Position numbers and translations under genes: made by a program. A stretch of 64,000 nucleotides of DNA, taken from contig JANFOG010000003.1 in the NCBI GenBank assembly GCA_024336345.1, positions 4,222,501-4,286,500 on the forward strand. The letters run 5' to 3'. A model generated the notes under the pieces. It worked only from the letters and a program-made list of their open reading frames with translations, searched no databases and was not told the DNA's origin. The DNA is from Mariannaea sp. PMI_226 (taxonomy: Eukaryota; Ascomycota; Sordariomycetes; Hypocreales; Nectriaceae). Positions 54,400-64,000 of this stretch are shown piece after piece. Numbering within the stretch: the first letter of the stretch is position 1; each line of letters begins with the position of its first letter.

Positions 54400-56264
54400 G
54401 AGCCCAGATAGTTGAAACGCAATTTGGTACTATTTTGACGCATCTTCTGAGCCGATCCGATAGATGCTGGAAAGAAAAACAATGGAGTGATCTAATCCAT
54501 TAGAGTAAGCGATGGGGATTTCGGGTTAGCTTTTCTGAATCTGGAAATGAATGGGCTATGGTTCTCACGCATACGTTTGACCTCGATAACTTCATGATAA
54601 GGAACCTTCAATAAAGTTATTGAGAGGGAAGCTTGGAGCATGGTTAGATGCCGTGACGTGTGTCAGTGCAGATACGCTATTCGTACAGCTTCTGGTCAAC
54701 GGCTTCGTTTACTGTTTTAGCAGTAGCGGCATCGCTCCCAAAGCCACAAGAACGGACTGGACGCTAGCTATAGGGCTCCTTGGGGTGTGTCGTCCTTGCG
54801 CGAGTATGACGAAAATGCCCCACGTTTTGTTTTGTAACAATGACTAGCCCGAAGAATGCATCGTCCTGGGACGGCAGAACCGAAAATGCCGGGGTACCCT
54901 CCATGCTCGTAACAATGATCCTGGTCAGCCTTACAGTAGATATAGTCTAAACCCGTCGGATGCGAGAAATTATGGAACCGTCTTTTTGTCATGGGCCAAC
55001 TCTGGGCGTTACGAAAATGGTGGAGACAACACTGGGCACTTGATTGCTCCTCTATTTAGTGCAAGGGAAGTTCCGAAAAACTACATCCCCCATCCCCCCT
55101 TCCATCCACTCACCCACTCTTTGTCAACGGGCCTCACAGGATCAAGTTTTGAATGTCCAGAGTTGTTCTCCCCTGGACCTGTGATAGCCGCCGAGAGCGC
55201 CTGGAACTGCCGTAATTATGGTCCATGCTCCATGGTCCCCGGTCCCTGCCGCATTGCCGACTATCCTCTTCAGGTTCCACACAAGGTGAATCGCGGAGAT
55301 GCTTTTCAGTCAATGTAGAATAAGGTAATTAAGGGGACTACTCATTCCTCTTACAGCCCTGACCAAGGGCTACAACAGGACTGCCTCAGGTTCAGTCCGG
55401 GCAATGAGGTCGTGTAACCTGTCCTGTAATTCAACTTTGCATCTTGAGAGAGCTGCAACCGGCAGTGAACCCTCCATCTCTTGAGCTGGCCATGTGCGCA
55501 TCAGCCCTCGCCGGTTGCCCCGTAGTCGGCATGTCTGTAGGTGTAGCAATGACACCACGGTATGCGGACCTTTGCCGGCTCTAGTGCGAGTCGAGATCCC
55601 TCTTAAGCTTCCCTCTTAGTTATACTCAAGCCACGGCTCCCGTTAGGGGTGTGTGATTGGTGGCGGGCTTCAACACTCGTTGTTTTTGTGGCGGCTGCAG
55701 CGTCGAGTGTCACGTAACTTTCCGTGGCAGCCCATACCACGATTCGACGCCCGTTACGCTCGTGCGTCAGAGAGGGTCCTGCCAAAAGTGCAAAGCAAGT
55801 GGCTAGCTTCCTGTAACGGTTTGATGGATTCCCGACTGATAAACCGGGTCACAAGAGGTTTTTGTTATGATGTGTTTTTTTTGGTCGTTTTAGACTATTA
55901 ATTGTTTTAATGCATTTAATCGGACGACTAATTATGATAATGTCTTCATTTCCGAATACCTATTTCTATTACTTATGTACGAATTTATCACCTACGAAGT
56001 GGTAGCTCCCATCCTAGTACGTAGTCTCACCTTAAGTGGGCGAGCCCACCACGCTCTAGCTCACAGTCTTTTAAAGGTCATCGTGGCGTAGCAAGTGGCT
56101 CATGTATGATATATGGCCTAAACCCACGTGTGAATCTCATAGTCTAGACAAAGCGTGAATGCGTGATCATTGAGGCTGATACAAGAGTCTGTTACTCCTT
56201 GCTATTTACTGAAAGAGAGCCCTGGCACCTTTATGTATTTTTTTGTTTATCATACCATTAAAAT
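54400..56264. other. Intergenic, no confident gene
   Basis: Nearly 1.9 kb with only short frames. A 62-codon minus-strand frame at 55370-55558 (ending RLHDLIARTEPEAVLL) has a protein-like composition but no assignment. Confidence 0.35.
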
Positions 56265-57271
56265 ATGGATTACCCAGATGGCTACCCTATTCCTCAGCCC
56301 TACCATAATTTCGTGCATATTCCATCTATACCCGGCTCAGAGGATGGCAGTTACCCGGCGGTGAGTTTATGGTGTTATAAGCTTGTTCTGGTCCCAATAA
56401 ATCTCAATCTCAAGACGTTTGGCTGACTGATTCCTGCTTCTGTCAAGGATCAGGAGCTTAGTACCGCCCACAATTTTCTCAATTCTCCTATATCTCCGAT
56501 ACAGGATTCTCTGGGTCCCCAGCAACGATGCTATGGCATCGGTAACACTATTAAGCCCTTTAAGCTTGCTGACTGAACCAGTTAAGCAGAGGAGGTTATT
56601 ATCTCTTCCCAATCTCGTCGAAAGGCCCGATGGAAGGCCCAAACCGCGCCGCGTACCTCACCACCCGACCACGCAACCTACTCTCCCGATAATAAAATTC
56701 TTCCCTATGATTTCTGAGCTCCCTATGAAACTTAGCAGCCCCCCGTTCCACACTCGACTAACGCATCCCTCTGACAGCCAACAAGCCTTCCGGAGAAGAA
56801 AAGAGATGCACTTGAGAGAAATTGGAGTCTAAACTGGCCAGTTTAGCAGCCGCACAACAGCAAGCCCTGGTGGAGAATGACGGCTTGAAGCAAGCCCTTC
56901 ACATAATATCGACCGAGAACGACATCCTCCGTGCCATATCACAGATAAACGTTAAGGACCACCATTCCTTGGTACCAGCCATTTTCGACTCCAGTCAATA
57001 CTACGCGAACTTCGCGCCTACCGATGATCTCAAGAACAGCTCCACTTCTACGATTAGCAAAGATGGTGAGCGTCTTCTAGACGCTGGTGCCGCCTGGGAC
57101 TTCATAAACCACAAGCTGTTTAAAAAGGGTCTTGTAGATGTTGGGGACATGAGTGAGTGACTGAAGCACTGCACTCCGTACGAGAATCATCGCCTTCTCC
57201 TCCCAGAACGGTCCATTAGGGCGGCGATAGATGCCAAAGAGGAGCGGAAGTTTTTTAATACTCTCTACTAG
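56265..57271 (+). pseudogene. AP-1/Yap-like bZIP transcription factor relic
   Basis: Exon 1 (56265-56360, MDYPDGYPIPQPYHNFVHIP) ends at a GTGAGT donor. The bZIP basic region is eroded (QQAFRRRKEMHLRE; the invariant Asn is lost) and a one-base insertion at about 56821 shifts the frame before the zipper (LESKLASLAAAQQQALVEND). The C-terminal family block follows (RLLDAGAAWDFINHKLFKKG, then VDVGDMSE), interrupted by TGA at 57158-57160. Continuing in the same frame gives LKHCTPYENH and RSIRAAIDAKEERKF up to 57271. In relatives the stop position is Arg (SERLK), so CGA to TGA explains it. Such factors control oxidative-stress or cluster genes; this one cannot bind DNA normally. Confidence 0.65.
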
Positions 57272-58381
57272 CAATTTGCGCAATGGATTGATATGGACCC
57301 ATCTGCCCTACGAGTTCCCATCCCCACCACCATGAGCACCCCTGGACGGCCATCATCTTCCGAGAACGGGAGCAGGAGCGACGGATCTCCGCAGGAAGTT
57401 TGTCCCCATTACCACCGGTTTTTTAAAGACCTCATAGCCTATACAACACCACAGAAAATCTCTAATCGTATTTTCTATATGAATTATCCCGCTCTCAAGC
57501 CACCGTCAGCCTCTGAACTCTGCTCAAACTAAACTCCGTGATAGCGTGACATGGTGCAGCATTGACCGAGCGTCGCTCGAGAGCTTGTCAGCATTTTTGT
57601 AAAGCAATATAAGATTAGGAGTGGGGCTGCTGAAACAAAATCAGTATCATTTGCAGATATTTGCACCCTTTTGTAGAGCGCCAACAAGAACTGAAGGCAA
57701 ACATTAACGTGCGGAGTATTTGCTTCAGAACCGCTAATGCTCACAGGGCTCTGTTCGTATCGCCCCAAACCAGTGCTTGGAGGGTAATGATGACCCTGCA
57801 CGACCGCCTTAAATTAGGTGCCGAAATCAATTTACAGCCATAATAATCGAGAAATCAAGAAGAACAAAATCTACAAGTGCAATTTTACCTGATCAATACG
57901 CCGACGGGCTTTCAGAAAAACTAGCTAGAACCAACGAGGATCCAGTTTTTCCATCATTTCTTTCCATGACCGTATCACACAAATCCAATCATGCCCGCGA
58001 GAAGCCAAGGCAAATATTGAACACCGATATAAGACCAGGCGAGGACTTCCCAAAATCACGGCTGGCCGCGTCAAATGCGATCTTGATGATCTCGTTGGCG
58101 GCGTTGGGCTTTCGTTGACTGTGTCATGGGCAAGGGCTCCTGCAGTAATGTGAGTGATGGTGGGACGCAAGGTTCAAGATTAGAACTTGACGCTAGTTCC
58201 TCAGGTTACCAGGGGCTACCCACAACATATCAATTCGGGTCAACGGGATTCTCCGTGGGTCAGTTGACAGAGAGGTACACAGTTTGCCGACATATTCCCG
58301 AGTTGTGGCCAGAGTAGACTTCACACGCTACGAAACGCGAGTCTCTACCTTCCCTTCAAGAGCACAACACAACGAAGGAGG
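57272..58381. other. Intergenic, no confident gene
   Basis: An 79-codon Pro/Ser-rich frame at 57293-57532 has no support beyond being open. The rest shows nothing. Confidence 0.4.
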
Positions 58382-60812
58382 ATGGCGCCAGTCGCCATCT
58401 CAGACCAAGCTCGATCGAGAATTATTGAGGAAAATCCCGTCGGAAATGGTCTTGATACTTTACGTGCTTCGTTCAATTCGATATGCGAAGACAGGAACAT
58501 CTTGTGCTCACTGGACGCGCTGGGTCAGCTGGACCCAGAAGGTATGGTATGCCAGTTTCTGTGCAATGTACTATTCTGACCAGCATACAGATATCCAAAA
58601 TCTCGTTCTCGACCTTCTCTCCGCTCTGCGAAATCTCTCCGCCATTCGCTTCCTACGATCAAAGACAGGCCACGGTACCCTCCGAAGCGATCTCCTCAAA
58701 CTCATATCTGTTGTCGCCTCCGACGACTTCGACTACGACCGCACCAAACCTCTTCTGAAAGCTGCCCTCGCCGAAGATCCAGATGATTCCCTTATCTGGG
58801 ATCAAGTTTATAACGCCGTCACCGAATCCACACCGCCTCCTCGACCGATACTCTCATCAATCCAACAAACGCCATGGAGTCAGAACACGAGCGGCTTCGT
58901 AAACTCGTCGGAATTCCGCCAGAATGTGGACCCGGTCCTTAAGTTGGAGCTCGAGCGTCTCTATGTCGGACTTCCCAATTTCCATGAAACCTTCTTTGGA
59001 GATGTGCCAGATCTCGACACGGTGTCTGAGGCAGTCTTCGGCAGATGTACCGAAGGCGACAATCCGCTCTTCGAGGAGGGGTGGAGTGCATGGCCGGCAG
59101 GTGCCAAAGAGAGCGACGTGCTGGCTTGGTTTGGTGACTTGGTCCCGAAGCTGGAAGCATTCGCAGGCGATCGCATTTCGACTCCGACGGCTCGACGAAA
59201 GCTGTTGGCGCAGCCGAGGACACCACTGGGGGGGTCCACAGGTAAGCGCAGCATGGACATTGGCTTCGTCAATGGCGACATCACATACAACCCTGACTCT
59301 GATTTGAAATATCGTTGGTCACATATCCTCGTTGCTGGCGAACTAAAAAGCAACTCAAAGGCCGACAAAGCATCAGTAGCGTGGATCGATCTCGCGACAT
59401 ATGCGAGAGAGGTACTCGCTGCTCAAGACACCCGTCGCTTCGTCTTAGGCTTTACCCTCTGTGGATCTTTTATGAGGGTATGGGAGTTCGACCGGCTGGG
59501 AGGGATCGCCTCCGAACAATTTGACATCAATACGGACAATGGTGGGCTACAGTTTGTGACCACAATCCTCGGATTTCTCTGGATGAACGAAGACGGGCTT
59601 GGCTTTGACCCTACTATTATCACGTCCGACGGCGAACGGTATATCGAGATCGAACGAGACGGCCAAACACAGCGCCTCATCATCGATGAGGTCATGAAGC
59701 GTGCGCCTTGCATTGCCGGTCGGGCGACCACATGTTGGAAGGCCCATCGCAAAGAGGACCCGCATACGCCGCTCGTTATCAAGGACTCGTGGCAGTATAC
59801 AGACCGAGAAGAGGAGGGTGTACTTGTCCAGGAAGCGACTGAGAACGGCGTGGTTAATGTTGCCCGATATTACCACCACGAGACCGTCCGCGTCCGCGGC
59901 GCTAATGATGACGTTCGAAGCAATGTTCGAAAGGGACTAGACATCACAAAAGCTACGAATTATCGACCGGGGCGCCCGATGTTGCCGTCAAGTACTAGCG
60001 CATCCAGTGTTTCCCGTAAAGGGAGAAGCAGCAGCGCTGGCGTGAAGCGACCGTCCAGCGAAAGTGGCGCCGCTCTGCCGCCGAGCAAGCGGCCCTGTTC
60101 AGCATCTCCAACCAAGGCAAGTGTCGAAACGCTGCCAAACCGAGTACACCGACGAGTCATTCTTTGTGACTATGGCACGCCAATCTACAAAGCAAGGTCC
60201 CGCAAAGCTCTGATTGTGGCGCTAGAAGGCTGTATCGAAGGACACGAGTCCTTGCACAAGGCGGGTCTTCTTCACAGAGACATTTCTATCAATAATCTCA
60301 TGATCAATGAAGACGACAACAATCCTTCCTGGCGTTCATTCCTGATAGACCTCGACTTAGCGATTAAGGAATCACGAACAGAAGCATCCGGCTCCGAAGG
60401 AAAAACAGGTACTAGAGCTTTTATGGCCATTGGGGCACTACTGGGTGAGCAACATTCTTTCATGCACGATCTTGAATCATTCTTCTGGGTACTTTTCTGG
60501 ATATGCATTCACTATAATGGCCCAGCGGAGGAGAAAGTCGTTTTGCGGTTCGACAAATGGAATTACGTGGATACTGAGGAACTAGCTGGGATAAAACTCG
60601 GTATTATTGCGGAGGAAGATATATTCCTCAAGACCACAGAAGAGTGTTTCACCGAATACTACAAATCTTTTGTGCCCTGGACAAATAGGCTGCGAAAAGT
60701 TGTCTTTCCAAACGGGGGAAGGTGGAAGACAGAGAACGAAGGGTTGTACCGCTCTGTGCAGAAGATCTTGTCTGAAGCTCAAAAGGAAGTGGATGTGTCA
60801 ACAGATGAATAG
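58382..60812 (+). CDS. FunK1-family protein kinase
   Basis: Exons 58382-58541 and 58591-60812 join across a 49-bp phase-1 intron (GTATGG donor, CTGACC branch, ACAG acceptor), giving 793 residues; splicing yields QLDPE-DIQNLVLDLLSAL. The frame is also open further upstream, but this start and intron give the typical N-terminus. The long N-terminal half is the family-specific region. The kinase C-lobe has the catalytic loop LLHRDISINNLMI near residue 614, a DLDLAI in place of DFG, and GTRAFMAIGALL as activation-segment end. A Ser/Arg/Pro-rich linker with NLS-like KRPSSE and SKRPCS precedes it. FunK1 kinases are expanded in filamentous fungi and their substrates are unknown. No lesion seen. Confidence 0.85.
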
Positions 60813-62131
60813 CGAGTCGCGTTCGTTCTGGTGAATGCCCAGGATGCTATACTAAACGGCCACTGATGTCTCTCAAACTTTCATCCAGATCATGCGAGCG
60901 CTATGATGCTCCACTAAGCGAGCAGGCAACTAATTGAGAGCTCAAAGCGGGTTCCCGAAGGAACTCGGGAGTGCCAAATAGGGAAAATGCACGAGTCCTT
61001 CAAATTAGGCCCACCGCGGCTGGCGAAACGTTTGAGCTGAAGGAGGACTGGGCTTTCGTCGTGAGGCAATGGCGTATCGTGTACGCGCGCGGCGATGTCG
61101 ACTCCCAGGATGTGGCTGAATGGGGGCTCTGCGGTGTTCCAACGATCAAGCTCGCAACGCGTTTTTCGTCAGCACTGTGATGATCGAGCTTAGGCTTTTT
61201 TGTAACGTGTTGAGTATCTTCATCCAAGGGCTCGCTTGACCGTCGACGCTTCTGTGGGCTATTGCACTTTGTCGAGGCGAACCGAGGATCATGTCGCACG
61301 ACCATTCTCAAAAGTCTTGAGACGGTCAACGGGTAGGTGCAGGATCCAGTTAGTTATCTCTGTTATGCCCAAGGGAAACGATGCGTAACCGATCAGAGTG
61401 ATACATTCATTCCTGGAGGGTCAGTGTATCATGGCGTGCCTAAGGGCGCGTCTCGCCGAGGTCAACGCAATCCGTTTTAAAAGAGAAATCAACAAGCGAG
61501 ATGTTGTCGGACCCCGCTCCGCGTAAGCAATCAATGGCCACCATTGTGCGCCCAAGGCACCTACCGAATTCCACTCGTGCCACTAGACAAGGACAACATG
61601 AGCGATAGACACAGCGCTATCTTCAGTGTGACTAAATAGACTTTGATGGTAGAGGCAGGGGGTATGTACTTTAGATTTCACCAGTCTTAGGAAGCCTGGC
61701 AGGACACGGAGGTAGAGGATAAGAGGATGTAGGTCTGTAGAGATTGAGTAAGGCATATTATGATGAAGTGTCAATGGACCCGATACCCATATCACGAGGT
61801 ATGGAATTTGTTGGTCGGCTTGGCGAACCAATACAAAAACATTCCCCGTCTTCACCATTGCATTATATTACACATCTCCTTTTCATTATATCCTATTCAC
61901 ATTAAAGCTTGATTCAACCCACGCCTCCATTCGTCGCCACCTCGGCGCCAAGTCTTCGCCCACTAAAGCCCACCAGGGCATTACTCACAGTTAGTAGGTG
62001 AGTGCTTCTCTTCTGTGTCAGCCATACGACGCGATTTGACCTGTTCCGCTACAAATGATTGTAGGAGCAGCACGTTCGGCAGGGCTCATGTAGCTGATAT
62101 ACCAGATAATGATAACGTAGCAGTTCATTAA
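60813..62131. other. Intergenic, one weak minus-strand frame
   Basis: A 109-codon minus-strand frame at 61000-61329 contains an NLS-like KRRRSSEPLDED and KKPKLDHHS segment, reminiscent of tails of FunK1 kinases, and might be a relic. Nothing else seen. Confidence 0.35.
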
Positions 62132-63490
62132 TCAATCGCCATACCCAGTAGAAAGTTCTAGATGCGTCTTTCCTGTTACATCATGCTCCACACGGTGCTT
62201 GGGGAAATTCTCCAGGGTATTGGCGGTGAACTGAAGGTGCTCGCCAAGGCTTGAGATCATGCGCTTCAGTTCGCCCTTGAGCTCCTCAGGGGAACTGATA
62301 GTAAGCATACTGTCAACGGACGGTGGCGGTGGCAGGGACGGGAGAACAACAGGCTCAGAGTTTCCAGCATGATCAATATCTAGCTCTCTAGCTGGGTAGG
62401 AGAGTCCATCCATCGATGGTATCCAATGCATTAGCTTAGACGATGCCGGGATGTATCCATTTTGTGTTACATCCATCGTTGTATCAAACATTTCTGTTGA
62501 TGGACTAGTGTCTAGCTGAGACATATCTGGCCATATAGGCGGAACAATCTCCAGCTCTGGAGTGCGGAGGCCATATGAATTGGTGACGCCTATGAGGCTA
62601 CTATCGCTGGCAGTGCTTCCATTCGAGCCCGATTGATGTTCAACCGTAAGCATCGTCTCAGGCTGGAAGAGCGTTGGAGGAGGCGGAAGTGTAACAACGG
62701 ACTTCCTCGCCTCATGTGCCATATACTTATGTATAAGGGTGCAGCTGCAATCAGTATGTCGTAACAACTGAGTTTTCAAGAAATAGATCTCAACTGTGAG
62801 CTCATCGAATTCTTTTTTCAGCTCCCCGTTGCATTGCTCCATCTCCTGTTCACAAGTGGCAAGTGCTGATTCTTCATCTTGTTTTCGCTTACGGCACTTA
62901 ATGGCGGCCAATTTATTACGCTCAAGAATAAGTTGTCGACGGGAATCCCTGGTGCGAACTTTAGTGCTGGTGTCGTCTCTTTTCATCCTCTTGTTAGCTC
63001 CTTTTTGCTCCCCTCCGCGCTTCTTGCCCTGAGTCCGGCCGCGAATCCGGCCGTTTGGCACATCCTTAGATGCCTTAGCCGTATCGTGTTCCGATTTGGG
63101 CAAGACAACTGAGGGATATACGAAGGTTTGGAGTTGATAAGGCTCGTTATGTTGGTTGTAGTGGGTTGGCAAGGAGGCTTCTGGAGGCTGTGAAACTTTA
63201 GGAAACTTTAAGATGGTGGTTGTTCTTGTGGAGTATGGAGAAAAGGGATATCCCATCTGAGTTGTGATCGATGAGGTGCTTATTACCTCTCCAGAAAAAG
63301 ATAACATAGGACTCTGATTCATTCCGCAACCAAGGATCGTCTTGGTTTGAAATTTGGGGGAATCTATGCTTGTGCCGTGCGGTGGAGGGGTGGTGAGACA
63401 TCCATACGACAACATCGATGTGGTAGTGTCAAAGCCTGTCGACAATGGAATTTCTCCCGGGTGGGAACAACTTCGGACAAAGGTTGCCAT
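62132..63490 (-). CDS. ATF/CREB-type bZIP transcription factor
   Basis: 452 residues, intronless, start at ATG 63490 (MATFVRSC). The basic region ILERNKLAAIKCRKRKQDEE (residues 188-207) has the N-x7-R signature (Asn192, Arg200) and the ERN-AA-KCR pattern of the Atf1/AtfA/CREB class; the zipper follows through VEIYFLKTQLLRHTDCSC, where the terminal HTDCSC resembles the AHKDCP end of Atf factors. A long basic segment (residues 148-172) precedes it. Atf factors regulate stress, sporulation and secondary metabolism, acting as dimers on CRE-like sites. The rest is Ser/Pro/Thr-rich and presumably disordered activation sequence. It is not clearly the housekeeping AtfA and may be a local regulator. 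Confidence 0.8.
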   Translation of the reverse strand: MATFVRSCSHPGEIPLSTGFDTTTSMLSYGCLTTPPPHGTSIDSPKFQTKTILGCGMNQSPMLSFSGEVISTSSITTQMGYPFSPYSTRTTTILKFPKVSQPPEASLPTHYNQHNEPYQLQTFVYPSVVLPKSEHDTAKASKDVPNGRIRGRTQGKKRGGEQKGANKRMKRDDTSTKVRTRDSRRQLILERNKLAAIKCRKRKQDEESALATCEQEMEQCNGELKKEFDELTVEIYFLKTQLLRHTDCSCTLIHKYMAHEARKSVVTLPPPPTLFQPETMLTVEHQSGSNGSTASDSSLIGVTNSYGLRTPELEIVPPIWPDMSQLDTSPSTEMFDTTMDVTQNGYIPASSKLMHWIPSMDGLSYPARELDIDHAGNSEPVVLPSLPPPPSVDSMLTISSPEELKGELKRMISSLGEHLQFTANTLENFPKHRVEHDVTGKTHLELSTGYGD

Positions 63491-64000
63491 CAAGATCCGA
63501 GTAAACTTGTTTATATAGGCACATATATAGTTTATTTGCCCTTAAGGTGATACCCTCCGTAAAGCGTAGAGACGGAAAGTCTGAAAGAACTTGCTTCTGC
63601 GGACGAGGTTATTGAAAATTGATAGGGTGTACAATTTCTAACCCTCTTCCAATGAGATGTCTTCCCTGACGCAGGAGAGAGAGAAGAGTCAGACACTGAT
63701 GACTTGATCGAGCTGAGCTGGAAGATACGCGATGTTCAAGTGTAGTCGGTGACATCGCAAGGATTGTAGCAGGGACGGGTCATCTCCTACCAGGGAGGGA
63801 GAAAGAAGCTAAAATTAGAGACAATTATTTTTTCTAGGATAGCTGTAAGGAATAGAGGAAGCTAATACTGCAAAAATGGAGTAGATAACCATCAAATATG
63901 AATGGAAGTTCCGCGTGCTATCTAGCTATTATTACCCTCGTGCGACGTCAGGATAACGCGCCAACTCGGGCACACCCTCATGAAAACAGAATCAACATAT
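63491..64000. other. Upstream region of the bZIP gene, no gene seen
   Basis: No supported coding region up to the right edge. Confidence 0.5.

Noticed and set aside
1..64000. DUF3435 tyrosine recombinase captain, patatin-like phosphatase or complete NLR
   Set aside because: I looked for them because of the Starship hypothesis and saw no supporting sequence on either strand.

Overview
The window is nuclear DNA of a filamentous ascomycete (Pezizomycotina). Genes carry short spliceosomal introns, mostly 45-70 bp with a CTAAC/CTGAC-like branch site, and they encode fungus-restricted families: DUF3723, FunK1 kinase, DUF7703 membrane protein, BTB protein and an NRPS-like reductase. A HypX/HoxX-type gene and the gene style fit Eurotiomycetes, but I cannot name a genus. 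No rRNA, tRNA, CRISPR array or operon is visible. Where I give exon boundaries I read them from splice signals and required the frame to stay open across every junction.

Layout. 0-8.1 kb: two paralogous DUF3723 genes around a Tc1/mariner transposon that looks intact, plus short repeat clusters. 8.1-16 kb: small unidentified nuclear-type genes, a five-exon ferric reductase-like gene (minus strand) and a protein with two chromodomain-like segments. 16-22.7 kb: small coiled-coil genes, one built from six tiny phase-2 exons, a secreted cysteine-containing protein and an unknown gene. 23.1-28.8 kb: a divergent pair, an FAD-dependent dehydrogenase and an NRPS-like A-T-R reductase broken by a stop codon and a frameshift. 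29-36 kb: unknown gene, APH-type phosphotransferase, coiled-coil gene and BTB gene, with a diverged repeat copy on each side of the APH-BTB part. 36.2-38.3 kb: HypX/HoxX-like formyltransferase-crotonase fusion. 39-44 kb: NLR/TPR relic, unknown gene, acidic secreted protein, truncated ankyrin gene. 45.3-48.4 kb: hAT transposon with 8-bp target duplication. 49.7-64 kb: short coiled-coil gene, DUF7703 protein, NmrA and AP-1/Yap bZIP relics, FunK1 kinase and an ATF/CREB-type bZIP gene.

Overall this looks like accessory DNA: transposons, broken genes, fast-evolving repeats and families found in dispensable regions. Two DUF3723 genes, a ferric reductase and an NLR relic together are typical cargo of giant Starship transposons. 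No DUF3435 tyrosine-recombinase captain and no element ends are visible, so Starship membership is a hypothesis. Two relics carry stops explained by C-to-T change (CGA to TGA, CAG to TAG) and repeat copies differ mainly by transitions, which would fit RIP-type mutation.
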